A DNA stretch of 64,000 nucleotides from Mesobacillus jeotgali (GTDB taxonomy: Bacteria; Bacillota; Bacilli; Bacillales; Cytobacillaceae): assembly GCF_031759225.1 (NCBI RefSeq), contig NZ_CP134494.1, positions 2,726,501 through 2,790,500 on the forward strand. The letters run 5' to 3'. Both the position numbers and the translations under genes were made by a program. The number at the start of each line of letters is the position of its first letter. Within the stretch, counting starts at the first letter, position 1. The notes below the pieces were generated by a model that saw only the letters and a program-made list of their open reading frames with translations, was not told the DNA's origin and did not search any database. Shown here piece by piece: positions 45,929 to 54,156 of this stretch.

Positions 45929-46954
45929 TCATCCTACCGCCTTTTTGTTTTGATTGCTGATGCTGATTAAATTCTCGAGTTTGGATAATGCCCTGCCAGA
46001 ATCGATGCTCTCCGCTGCCAGATTCACTCCCTGAAGAATCGACTCCGCCTTACCGGCGGTATAAATTCCAAGTCCAGCGTTCAACAGCACTGTATCGCGT
46101 TGTGCACCTTTTTTCCCTTGAAGGACTTGTAGCAATATGTCAGCATTTTCACGTGCATCTCCACCCCTGATCCTGCTGTTATCGTATAGAGGCAAGTTCA
46201 CTTCTTCGGGGTTGAGATTGATTTTCTTGATTTCTCCATCAGAAACGAGGACCATTTTGTTTTCACCCGCTAGAGATGCTTCATCCATTCCACCCGCTCC
46301 GTTAATGACGATGGCCCGCTTCCTGTTCAGGTTTGCCAGCACATGGGCAAACTTATCGAGCATATCCCTCCGGTAAATCCCAAGCAGTTGGAAATCAAGC
46401 TGTACAGGATTTGTCAGAGGTCCAATCAAGTTGAAGATTGTCGGTATTTTCAGATCCCTTCTTACCTTCATGATTTGCTTTAATTTCGGATGGACATGAG
46501 GTGCAAATAGGAATGCAATTCCATTCTGTTCTAGGATTTCCTCTGTGGCTTCTGGGGTGAAGTCAAGGCTGACACCCAGCACCTCCAGGACATCTGCACT
46601 TCCGGTCTTGCTCGATACGCTTCTGTTGCCATGTTTCGCAACGGTAATACCGGCTCCGGCAATGACAAAGGCGGATGTGGTGCTAATATTGAAGCTTTTA
46701 GATCCATCTCCACCTGTCCCGCAATTATCCAGAACATTCGGTATATTTTTTGTAAAATTCAGTGCATGTTTTCTGATTGCCTTTACCAGACCTGATACTT
46801 CCTCAGCACTTTCTCCTTTTACTTTAAGTCCAGTCAGGAATGAGGCAATTTCGGCATCTGAAGTATCCTGGGTGAAAATTTCCTGTACTGCTTCTTCCAT
46901 TTCATACTCCAACAGCGATTTTCCTTCAACCACCATTTCAAGATACTGTTTCAT
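45929..46954 (-). CDS. trpD: Anthranilate phosphoribosyltransferase
   Basis: The 341-residue protein has the PRPP-binding glycine motif DNCGTGGDGSKSFNIST and KHGNRSVSSKTGSADVLE. IGPLTNP and the dinuclear metal residues in GMDEASL support the call. It overlaps trpG by 17 nt, pointing to translational coupling. Confidence 0.97.
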   Translation of the reverse strand: MKQYLEMVVEGKSLLEYEMEEAVQEIFTQDTSDAEIASFLTGLKVKGESAEEVSGLVKAIRKHALNFTKNIPNVLDNCGTGGDGSKSFNISTTSAFVIAGAGITVAKHGNRSVSSKTGSADVLEVLGVSLDFTPEATEEILEQNGIAFLFAPHVHPKLKQIMKVRRDLKIPTIFNLIGPLTNPVQLDFQLLGIYRRDMLDKFAHVLANLNRKRAIVINGAGGMDEASLAGENKMVLVSDGEIKKINLNPEEVNLPLYDNSRIRGGDARENADILLQVLQGKKGAQRDTVLLNAGLGIYTAGKAESILQGVNLAAESIDSGRALSKLENLISISNQNKKAVG

Positions 46955-47540
46955 TAGTTAAACTCTCCTCTCTGATTTCAGTTAAAAAGTTCGACAAAAT
47001 CTGTTTTCCGTTCTTCGTGCCAATCGATTCTGGATGAAACTGAAGTCCGTATAAAGGATAATGTTTATGCTTGATAGCCATGATTTCCCCATCATCAGCT
47101 GCTTCCGCCAGCACCTCAAAATCTTCATTCAGCGTCGCCCGGTCGATTACCAAAGAGTGATACCTCATTACTTCAGGATGAATATCCAAATCATTCATTA
47201 TTGAAATTCCTGTGTGATGAAGCTTTGACTCTTTTCCATGCCTGACTTTTTTAGCCTTGATGATCGAACTGCCAAATGCATGGGCTATCGCCTGATGGCC
47301 AAGACATATCCCCAGAATCGGAATAGTTCGCGCCAATTGTTCAACAACTTCGACACAGATTCCAGCTTGCTCTGGCCGGCCTGGACCGGGAGAAAGGACA
47401 ATTGCTTCGGGTTTAATCCGAGAGATTTCCTGAATCGTTATTTTGTCGTTCCGGATTGTTTTCACTTCAGCCCCCAGTTCACTCAAGTATTGGTAAAGGT
47501 TATAGGTAAATGAATCATAATTATCAATGAGAAGAATCAT
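46938..47540 (-). CDS. trpG: Glutamine amidotransferase, anthranilate synthase component II
   Basis: The 200-residue class I amidotransferase has the nucleophile cysteine in ILGICLGHQAIAH and the His-Glu pair in LQFHPESIG. It supplies ammonia to TrpE and probably also to aminodeoxychorismate synthase (PabA role). In B. subtilis this gene is outside the trp operon, so the operon here is the more complete type. It overlaps trpE by 17 nt. Confidence 0.95.
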   Translation of the reverse strand: MILLIDNYDSFTYNLYQYLSELGAEVKTIRNDKITIQEISRIKPEAIVLSPGPGRPEQAGICVEVVEQLARTIPILGICLGHQAIAHAFGSSIIKAKKVRHGKESKLHHTGISIMNDLDIHPEVMRYHSLVIDRATLNEDFEVLAEAADDGEIMAIKHKHYPLYGLQFHPESIGTKNGKQILSNFLTEIREESLTNETVS

Positions 47541-48918
47541 TGGCTGCCTCCATCAATGCTTTTAATTTATGGTTGGTTTCATCGAACTCCTTTGAAGGAT
47601 CAGAATCATATACTATACCGGCACCTGCCTGAAGATAGCCTTTACCATCCTTGACAACCAATGTTCTGATTGCGAGGGCAAAATCCATACTCCCACAAGC
47701 AGAGAAGTAACCGACTGCTCCTGAATAAACACCTCTTTTTTCAGCTTCAAGCTGGTTGATGATCTGCATCGCCCGGATTTTGGGAGCCCCTGACACTGTT
47801 CCTGCAGGCAGGCATGCCGCTAGACCATCAATCGGGTGAGCAAGCGCCAAGAGCCTCCCGCTCACTTCGGATACGAGATGCATGACAAATTGGTACCTCT
47901 CAACAGCCAGGAATTTATCCACCTTTACAGTGCCGATTTCACATATCCTCCCTAAATCGTTCCTTGACAGGTCGACAAGCATCTTGTGTTCGGCCAATTC
48001 CTTTTCATCATGGGCTAATTCCAATTCCAGTTTTGTATCCTCATCAGCTGTTTTTCCTCTTGGCCTTGTTCCTGCAATCGGATTTGTGATCATCGTTCCA
48101 TCCCTGTACTTCACAAGGCTTTCAGGGGATGTACCGGCAACAACATAGCCTTCAAAATCAATGAAGTACATATAAGGGGAGGGATTATCCACTCGCAGCT
48201 TTCGATAGAACGAAAATGGATCTCCTTTTGCATCCGCTGTTAGCCTTCTTGAGAGCACCACCTGAAAGATTTCTCCTTCTTCAATCAAGCATTTTGCGAT
48301 CTTGACCGATTTTTCAAACTCCTCCCTGGTTTGCGAGGATTTAAAATCAGATAGAGAAAATCTATTTTCACGTTGTTTTTTCACTGACGTATCCAGTTCT
48401 TCTTTACGTGTCTTTATTTTCTCTAAAAGCTCATCACTGCTGTATCCTGGGAACTGGATTCCGATCAGGTTGATTTTTTGTTTAAGATGGTCAAACACGA
48501 TGACTTCATTGAAGAACATCAAATGTGCTACTGGCATATCGAGGGGATCATCCTTTAGCGGTCCAATTTCTTCAAACTCGCGAATGAAATCATAACTTAC
48601 AAAACCTACGCCGCCTCCTAAAAAAGGAATATCCAGTCCTTGATCTATTTTAGGAAGCATCTCTTTAAGCGCCTCAGAAAATGAGCCAGGTAATCGCTCC
48701 TTAACGCCATCTCTTGCCAGATACGTCTCGCCCTTTTCATTCAAAAGCTCGAAAATCGGATCGCAGCCTATAAAAGAAAACCGCCCTGAGTCATTATGCT
48801 TATGAGAACTTTCCAGAAGGAATTTTTTCTTTCCAGAAATCATTTGAAATACAGATATAGGAGTTAACGTATCTCCCTCAATCTCCTCGATTAAAACATC
48901 TGCTGCTTTTACTTTCAT
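47524..48918 (-). CDS. trpE: Anthranilate synthase component I
   Basis: The 464-residue chorismate-utilising enzyme has the tryptophan-feedback motif LLESSH near residue 35 and the chorismate-site motifs NPSPYMYFID, GTSPESLVK, PIAGTRPRG and GTVSGAPKIRAM. It starts the seven-gene trp operon. Two Trp T-boxes precede it. The ATG follows AAAGGAGG. Confidence 0.97.
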   Translation of the reverse strand: MKVKAADVLIEEIEGDTLTPISVFQMISGKKKFLLESSHKHNDSGRFSFIGCDPIFELLNEKGETYLARDGVKERLPGSFSEALKEMLPKIDQGLDIPFLGGGVGFVSYDFIREFEEIGPLKDDPLDMPVAHLMFFNEVIVFDHLKQKINLIGIQFPGYSSDELLEKIKTRKEELDTSVKKQRENRFSLSDFKSSQTREEFEKSVKIAKCLIEEGEIFQVVLSRRLTADAKGDPFSFYRKLRVDNPSPYMYFIDFEGYVVAGTSPESLVKYRDGTMITNPIAGTRPRGKTADEDTKLELELAHDEKELAEHKMLVDLSRNDLGRICEIGTVKVDKFLAVERYQFVMHLVSEVSGRLLALAHPIDGLAACLPAGTVSGAPKIRAMQIINQLEAEKRGVYSGAVGYFSACGSMDFALAIRTLVVKDGKGYLQAGAGIVYDSDPSKEFDETNHKLKALMEAANDSSH

Positions 48919-48936
48919 ATAGATCCTCCTTTAAAA

Positions 48937-49231
48937 ATAAAAAAGCCCCCTATACATGCACAAAGATTGTGCTGTATAGAGGACGATTACGATTGGACCG
49001 CGGTGCCACCTCAAATTGGAGCTGTAGAGCTCCCTCTCTTCAGGTACAGGAAAGCCAAAGAAGCTTTCGATATACCCTATCCTTATAACGGAGGAATCCC
49101 GGGCAGCCCTACTGTTCCTTCAGGCTGCCTCTCACAAGGCCATTCAGCGGGCATTTCTGTACCGGTTCTCACCTTGCCCGGCTCTCTGTAACAGAAATCA
49201 TCCTGCTTACTCTTCTTGCTCATCGAGTTTA
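48937..49231 (-). promoter_or_regulatory. Trp T-box riboswitch, gene-proximal
   Basis: The T-box core GAGGTGGCACCGCGG is at 49012-48998. Stem I features AGAGAGC and a specifier context GAATGGCC with UGG (Trp) lie upstream on the minus strand. The competing terminator pairs CCTCTATACA with TGTATAGGGG before TTTTTTATTTTT (48983-48937). Uncharged tRNA-Trp would stabilise the antiterminator. Confidence 0.9.
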
Positions 49232-49262
49232 CATAATATTATTATCATTAAATTTAAATAAA

Positions 49263-49552
49263 CAAAAAGGGCCTCCCATCCTCATTGAATACAATAAGGA
49301 CGAGAGACCCGTGGTGCCACCTTAATTAGCTGTTTAAAACAGCTCACTTAACAGCATCGAGCATAAAATGCCTAATGCCTGCCTTTTATAACGATAAGGC
49401 CATTTCGCCAGAGCCTACTGCCCTCAGGGTTCGGTCCGGAAGCTCGGAAGTCCATTCGCTGCAACAGTTACGCTGATTCACACCACCCATCAGCTCTCTG
49501 AAGTACCTGATCCAGTTACTACTCTTCGTCATCGCTCAATCTTATATTATTT
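49263..49552 (-). promoter_or_regulatory. Trp T-box riboswitch, promoter-proximal
   Basis: The core AAGGTGGCACCAC is at 49323-49311. GACGAAGAGTAGTAA and GAGAGCTGATGGGTGGTG mark stem I, and GCGAATGGACTTCC holds the UGG specifier. A long terminator (GGGTCTC with GGAGGCCC, then TTTTTG) ends near 49263. It lies in series with the second T-box, giving two-stage sensing of tRNA-Trp. Confidence 0.9.
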
Positions 49553-49555
49553 ACT

Positions 49556-49584
49556 ATATTAAAGCGGTAAATGGCAAATGTCAA
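49556..49584 (-). promoter_or_regulatory. trp operon promoter
   Basis: TTGACA (49584-49579) and TAATAT (49561-49556) are 17 bp apart on the minus strand, just upstream of the distal T-box. Confidence 0.75.
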
Positions 49585-49602
49585 ACATAAAAATCAAATA
49601 TT

Positions 49603-50244
49603 TTAATTTTTATGTTTTAACAGCGTTGCAAGGTTTTTCTTCCACTCTTCTGCCAGCTCATCGATATGCAGTAGTTCTTCAATTGCACCATAGTCATTTC
49701 GATCGTGAAAATAAATCTTATTCGCTCTTAGGATCGACATGTTATTTTGTTTCCTCTCCAACAAAATAATTTCCGAATCCTCATAGACCATTCCTTCCTG
49801 AATAACCCGGAAGAAATAACCGGTATAGCCTGTTTCGACTACCCTTTTCAGCAGTTGGCCAATTTGGTTGTTTTTTGAAATTTTCGAGCAAGGCACTCTG
49901 CCCTGTGACACCTGGATCACAGCTTCACCAAGCTTATATGTATCACCTATATAGATGTCAGCTTCCGTCATGCCAGATGCGGATATATTTTCACCAAAGG
50001 TCGGCGCTGCAAGATCCTTTCCGAATTCATCTGACCATTTTGTATAGTGCTCCATCGGATAAAAACAGACAGCTCTGTCAGGACCACCATGAAATTCTGT
50101 AGCTGCCACACCATCTCCCCTGAATGAATCTTTCGAGAGAAAAGCCTGTGCCACCCTTTTTTTCCTGATTGCTGACTGTTCTTTTTTGCCGTTCCAATTG
50201 ATTTCCTCTGGCATACCGACGTTCAAATACAATATTTGCACCAT
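49603..50244 (-). CDS. MOSC-domain protein (YiiM/YflK-like)
   Basis: The 213-residue protein contains the MOSC core: FRGDGVAATEFHGGPDRAVCFYP, FGENISASGM and VSQGRVPCSKIS with the conserved cysteine, then a C-terminal helical 3-alpha domain. MOSC proteins handle molybdenum-bound sulfur or detoxify N-hydroxylated compounds. With modAB and mnmH in the window a Mo-enzyme role is plausible. The ATG at 50244 follows GAAGGAGG. Confidence 0.86.
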   Translation of the reverse strand: MVQILYLNVGMPEEINWNGKKEQSAIRKKRVAQAFLSKDSFRGDGVAATEFHGGPDRAVCFYPMEHYTKWSDEFGKDLAAPTFGENISASGMTEADIYIGDTYKLGEAVIQVSQGRVPCSKISKNNQIGQLLKRVVETGYTGYFFRVIQEGMVYEDSEIILLERKQNNMSILRANKIYFHDRNDYGAIEELLHIDELAEEWKKNLATLLKHKN

Positions 50245-50387
50245 AACCGCACCTCCTTCAAGCCTTTTCAACATTTTATCTTTTTCACACTAAAAACTCC
50301 ATAAAAATCTTTCCCATAAAAAGACATCTGTTTTTTTACGGATTAAGACCACACTAAAAATAGTATGAAAAAAGGCAGGTAACAATC

Positions 50388-51656
50388 ATGAATTATATTG
50401 AAAGCTTGTTTCCAAAATCCGGTGGAGTTTCGGATAAAAAAGATACGAAAAAGGATAATGTCAATAATCAAAAATGGGCAATTGTCTCTCTCGCATCCAT
50501 TCCACTTGTGATGACACTTGGCAATTCGATGCTGATTCCTGTTTTGCCTGTCATGGAAAAGAAAATGGGCATTTCAGCCTTTCAATCTAGCCTGATCATT
50601 ACTGTATATTCAATAGTAGCGATTTTTTTAATCCCGATAGCCGGGTATTTATCTGATCATATTGGCCGAAAAAAAGTCATCATCCCAAGCCTGATCATAA
50701 CAGGAATTGGCGGAACTATTTCTGGTTGGGCTGCATGGCAAATGAACGATGGATATTGGGTTGTCTTAATCGGCAGAGCTTTGCAGGGGGTGGGAGCAGC
50801 AGGAGCTTTCCCAATTGTTTTGCCTCTGGTTGGAGATATGTTCAAAAACGATGATGAAGTGAGCGGTGCCCTGGGAGAAATCGAAACTGCAAACACCCTT
50901 GGCAAGGTTCTCAGCCCGGTTTTAGGCTCCTTCCTTGCAGGTTTCATCTGGTTTATCCCATTTTTCTCGATACCAGTGTTCTGTGCCCTTTCGATCATCA
51001 TGATGATTTTCCTTGTAAAAAGTCCAAAAAAGAAAGATAAACCATTGCCATTTAAAGATTTCCTAAAGAAAATCAAGCTGACTTTTACCGAGAATGGACG
51101 CTGGCTTTATGCCATATTCCTAATTGGCGCGATTGTGATGTTCGTGTTGTTTGGAGTTTTATTTTACCTGTCCGATATTCTGGAGAATAAATATGGAATA
51201 AAGGATTTGAAAAAGGGACTTTTTCTTGCCCTGCCTTTAGGGGCGCTATGCCTTTCATCCTTTATTACTGGAAAAGTAATTAAGAAGAACATGGTCCTTA
51301 TGAAGTGGATTACGTTCTCAAGCTTAGTGCTGCTTGGTATAGCAGTGGCCCTGTTGAGTTTTTCAAGAGAGTTATGGTTTCTGATCTCAATGTTCCTCGT
51401 TGCCGGCATTGGTATTGGAGCAAGCCTGCCTCCACTTGATGCATTGATTACTGAGAGTATTGAAAAAGAAGAACGTGGAACCATAACATCCATATACAGT
51501 TCAATGAGATTCATCGGAGTTGCAGCTGGTCCGCCTGTCATCGCTTTAATGATGAAAAATTCCAATAAACTAATGTTCGTGATCCTGACCGTATTGAGCA
51601 TCTCTGCTGCTCTTGCGACATTCCTTGCCATCAAACCTGATAAAAAAGAGGCGTAA
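50388..51656 (+). CDS. MFS multidrug-type exporter, DHA1 family
   Basis: The 422-residue protein has about 12 membrane helices after a charged N-terminus. The motif A region YLSDHIGRKKVIIP between helices 2 and 3 and the motif C-like GKVLSPVLGSFLAGFIWFIP in helix 5 identify a proton-coupled exporter. Substrates are unknown. It is preceded by a 113-bp gap without obvious regulator and is monocistronic. Confidence 0.85.
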   Translation: MNYIESLFPKSGGVSDKKDTKKDNVNNQKWAIVSLASIPLVMTLGNSMLIPVLPVMEKKMGISAFQSSLIITVYSIVAIFLIPIAGYLSDHIGRKKVIIPSLIITGIGGTISGWAAWQMNDGYWVVLIGRALQGVGAAGAFPIVLPLVGDMFKNDDEVSGALGEIETANTLGKVLSPVLGSFLAGFIWFIPFFSIPVFCALSIIMMIFLVKSPKKKDKPLPFKDFLKKIKLTFTENGRWLYAIFLIGAIVMFVLFGVLFYLSDILENKYGIKDLKKGLFLALPLGALCLSSFITGKVIKKNMVLMKWITFSSLVLLGIAVALLSFSRELWFLISMFLVAGIGIGASLPPLDALITESIEKEERGTITSIYSSMRFIGVAAGPPVIALMMKNSNKLMFVILTVLSISAALATFLAIKPDKKEA

Positions 51657-51686
51657 AACGCATTGTATTTGGACAATGCGTTTTTC
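51655..51686. terminator. Terminator between the MFS and hydrolase genes
   Basis: AAACGCATTG and CAATGCGTTT pair around TATTTGGA, followed by TTTTTC; it lies between convergent genes. Confidence 0.82.
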
Positions 51687-52455
51687 AACGCCTGGCTGTT
51701 TGCTCTTCCAAGAATTTGGTCAGCTCACTGTTGAACTCCCGCCACTTTTTAACAGGTACTTGATGTGAGACTTTAGGAATGATCGCTGTCTTGAAGCCTT
51801 TAAGCTCTCTTTCATACGCCCTTAAGTGCTGGTTGATAAAATCCCTCTCACCATAAATAAGGAGTATAGGGACCGACAAATTCTTCAGCCTGCTGATACA
51901 GGAATAATTCAATGATTCGTGATAAAAATGGAACCATGTTTTCAAATCTGTCTTCAACATATGTTCAATCAGTTCGTTCCTGTAGTTTTTATCGAATGTG
52001 TGAGCAGTTGCAATCACTTTTGCCAGAGTTTTTGGGGAATTTCTCACAAAGTACATGCCCAACATATGCTCATACTTCAGTGCAGGCGATTGTACTTCGG
52101 CAAAGCCTCCACACAGGATCACCGACTCAGTCCGATCCGGGTGGGCAAGGGCAAATTCCTGGGCGATGCTGCCTCCGGAGGAATAGCCGCATAAAGTTAC
52201 TTTTTCCAGGCCTAACGAATTTGCCAGCTTTAGTACTTCTTCTGTATACCCTTGGATTGTAACGTTTTTTTGTAAAGCTGATGAGTCCCCGTGACCGCTT
52301 AAGTCAGGAAAGAAAAGCTTATAACGTTCACTCAGAGGCTTCTGGAATCGAAATACTTTCCTTCCCATCCCAGGTAGATGCAGAAAAATGATTGGATGTC
52401 CCTGGCCAATCTCATCGTAGAAGAGATCACCATACTCTAATGTGCATCTAGGCAT
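51685..52455 (-). CDS. Alpha/beta-fold hydrolase
   Basis: The 256-residue protein shows the oxyanion region PIIFLHLPGMGRK, the nucleophile elbow CGYSSGGSIAQEF (Ser), the Asp-containing LLIYGERDFINQHL and the late His in PKVSHQVPVKKW, a complete catalytic triad. Substrate unknown. It is convergent with the MFS gene. Confidence 0.85.
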   Translation of the reverse strand: MPRCTLEYGDLFYDEIGQGHPIIFLHLPGMGRKVFRFQKPLSERYKLFFPDLSGHGDSSALQKNVTIQGYTEEVLKLANSLGLEKVTLCGYSSGGSIAQEFALAHPDRTESVILCGGFAEVQSPALKYEHMLGMYFVRNSPKTLAKVIATAHTFDKNYRNELIEHMLKTDLKTWFHFYHESLNYSCISRLKNLSVPILLIYGERDFINQHLRAYERELKGFKTAIIPKVSHQVPVKKWREFNSELTKFLEEQTARR

Positions 52456-52559
52456 CTGTTATTCACTCCCTATGCATGGATAGTACAACTTCATTAGTAT
52501 TGCCAAACTTCAAAACATCTCATGCATACAGCCTTCTAACCGTGACAATCACAGTCTCG

Positions 52560-52709
52560 TATGGTATCCTTATATTGAATGAAAGTAAAGAATGACTGCC
52601 GGTGTTGGCCCACCAGCAGTCTCCGCAATAGCCGTTTCCCCATGAGGTACGGCAAGATAAGCAGATGGACCTCTCACTGTCTTACAGTAAAAAGAGGTCT
52701 ATTTTTTTT
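52560..52709 (+). ncRNA. Putative antisense RNA to the holin-like toxin mRNA
   Basis: A plus-strand terminator (GACCTCT at 52668-52674 with AGAGGTC at 52693-52699, inner CACTGT/ACAGT, then TATTTTTTTT) ends right at the toxin stop codon, which implies an RNA complementary to the 3' part of the toxin mRNA. A weak promoter (GTGACA-17-TATCCT) lies near 52540-52570. This is the layout of the RatA and SR5 antitoxin RNAs. The 5' end is approximate. Confidence 0.5.
52594..52621 (-). terminator. Terminator of the toxin mRNA
   Basis: On the minus strand GACTGC-TGGTG and CACC-GGCAGTC pair around GGCCAA, followed by ATTCTTTACTTT. Confidence 0.6.
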
Positions 52710-52788
52710 GGCTTAACGTCAGGATAGCGAGGATTAGACTGGCAAATGAAAACATCGCCATGAAGGTTTCGAATACCGTCAAAGGCAT
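52699..52788 (-). CDS. Putative holin-like type I toxin, 29 aa
   Basis: ATG at 52788 follows GAAAGGGGG and encodes 29 residues: MPLTVFETFMAMF followed by a hydrophobic helix and the end TLSQKK. The VFETFMAMFSFASLI-type sequence matches the putative holin-like toxins of Bacillus type I systems (TxpA, BsrE, BsrG), which insert in the membrane. A plus-strand RNA overlaps its 3' end. The promoter region carries a LexA box, which I do not know from the described members. Confidence 0.8.
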   Translation of the reverse strand: MPLTVFETFMAMFSFASLILAILTLSQKK

Positions 52789-52843
52789 CACCCCCTTTCC
52801 TCCGGGGCTAGCCGTCCACTTTGAGATTGACTATTGCTTCTCA

Positions 52844-52882
52844 AGTATAACATAACCTTGTCCAAAATAAGAACACCTGTTC
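52844..52882 (-). promoter_or_regulatory. Toxin promoter with LexA (DinR) box
   Basis: The -10 TATACT is at 52849-52844. GAAC-AGGT-GTTC (52882-52871) fits the B. subtilis LexA consensus GAAC-RNRY-GTTY and covers the -35 region, so LexA binding would block transcription. No other gene is oriented to use it. Confidence 0.65.
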
Positions 52883-52947
52883 TGTTTTGAGACAAAATTA
52901 GTGCTAAGATACTAGACGAATTGAATTCTATCTAGTATCCGCTACTT

Positions 52948-53748
52948 TCAGTCTGTCTTCAATCTTGGCTTCCCAGGATCGCATTCCGGCTTATTCATCG
53001 AGGCCGCTTCAGCGACTTTGGACAAATAATAGCACTCTTCCCTGAACATATGGTCAGCCATAAGCGGAGCAAAGCTGCCCAATGCCTGTTCAGTCAACTC
53101 GAGTTCCTTTAACTCATCAAGAAATTTCATGAACAGCTGAATTTCCAAAGATACCTCTTGATTCATTCTTTGCAAAGCTGGAAATGAACTGAGATTCGTT
53201 CTCAGGTACCCTGTCATCTCAACTGCTTTTAAGTAAAAATCCTCAAAATTCTTCATGTACTTCTCGCTTTTTTTCTTCATTCGCTTTTCAACCTGATCAA
53301 GATTACTTTGGATGGCACCAGCATGGCCTGCGGCATCGAGCAGCCAGACAGTATGGTGATGCAATTCGTGGAATACCGGCGGCACTGCTCCCTTTTTTAA
53401 ATATCCGAGTACCCTTATATACTCTTCGACTTCATTTACCATGTGGTTTACAAAGGTTGGGCCAAAATGGATTTTCACATTTCCAGTAAGCATTTTTTCT
53501 ATCAGGTCCAGTTTGAATTCCCTGATTTTCTTCGCTTCTTCCTCTGCTCTCATGCTCAAATGTATGAGGTCAGTAGTTTCTACCCTTTGCAGCAGACGGT
53601 CGAAAGTATTAATAAAGTATTTCGCCGTTTCTATTTCTTCTTGCTCTACCGGCACCAGCGCCTCATGCAGGAATCGCCCATGGTCACCAAGAACCTGAAG
53701 CCAAAACCGATGTTCATAAAGGGCAGCAGCTTTGTAATCCCTCTCCAT
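52948..53748 (-). CDS. DUF2935 helical metal-binding protein
   Basis: The 266-residue, all-helical protein starts MERDYKAAALYEHRFWLQVL and has repeated His/Glu patterns (EHRFW, DHGRFLHEAL, HELHHHTVWLLDAAGHAGAI, DHMFREECYYLSKV), typical of DUF2935 ferritin-like bundles thought to bind iron or another metal. Function unknown. The ATG at 53748 follows AAGGAGGAG; a longer frame has no ribosome-binding site. Confidence 0.8.
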   Translation of the reverse strand: MERDYKAAALYEHRFWLQVLGDHGRFLHEALVPVEQEEIETAKYFINTFDRLLQRVETTDLIHLSMRAEEEAKKIREFKLDLIEKMLTGNVKIHFGPTFVNHMVNEVEEYIRVLGYLKKGAVPPVFHELHHHTVWLLDAAGHAGAIQSNLDQVEKRMKKKSEKYMKNFEDFYLKAVEMTGYLRTNLSSFPALQRMNQEVSLEIQLFMKFLDELKELELTEQALGSFAPLMADHMFREECYYLSKVAEAASMNKPECDPGKPRLKTD

Positions 53749-53824
53749 CCCTTCTCCTCCTTCACAAATCACTTCATAAAAGCTTATAAGGAAAGCGCTG
53801 GAAATATTCTTATGCAGAACAAAA

Positions 53825-54050
53825 AGCGCTAGCGCCTCGTTCAGCCCCGACAAGCGCTGGAGGGCCGACCGGTGAAGTCGTTCTTTGACTTCATTGGGCG
53901 GACCGAAATCGAAAAGTATAGCCGACTGTCCAGAAACGCAGAAAATGGAGACTCCGACAAAGAAGCGTTTTTTGCTTCTGCCGGTGGAGTTGAAGTTTCG
54001 GAGTTTCTAGGAGGCGACACTAGACAAGCGACTCGAGGGGCTAGGCGCTG
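53825..54050. repeat. Large hairpin-forming repeat element, about 225 bp
   Basis: The ends are complementary: AGCGCC and AGCCCC at the left pair with GGGGCT and GGCGCT at the right. Inside, GAAGTC/GACTTC, AGAAGC/GCTTCT and ACTCCGA/TCGGAGT form nested hairpins. It is richer in G+C than its flanks. Elements with AGCGCTGGAG ends are familiar as dispersed repeats in Bacillus-group genomes. A 73-codon frame through it is not taken as a gene. Confidence 0.65.
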
Positions 54051-54122
54051 GAGATGGATTAAGGGAATATTACATGTAGTTATCCACAACTAAATAATTT
54101 TATAATCTCCTAAGAAATACAA

Positions 54123-54152
54123 AAGGCCTGCAGTCTTTACCCTGCAGGCCTT
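54123..54152 (-). terminator. Terminator of the fru operon
   Basis: AAGGCCTGCAG and CTGCAGGCCTT pair around an 8-nt loop; on the minus strand TTTG follows. Confidence 0.82.
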
Positions 54153-54156
54153 GATT

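Noticed and set aside
53872..54093. 73-codon plus-strand frame
   Set aside because: It lies inside the nested-hairpin repeat and lacks a ribosome-binding site.
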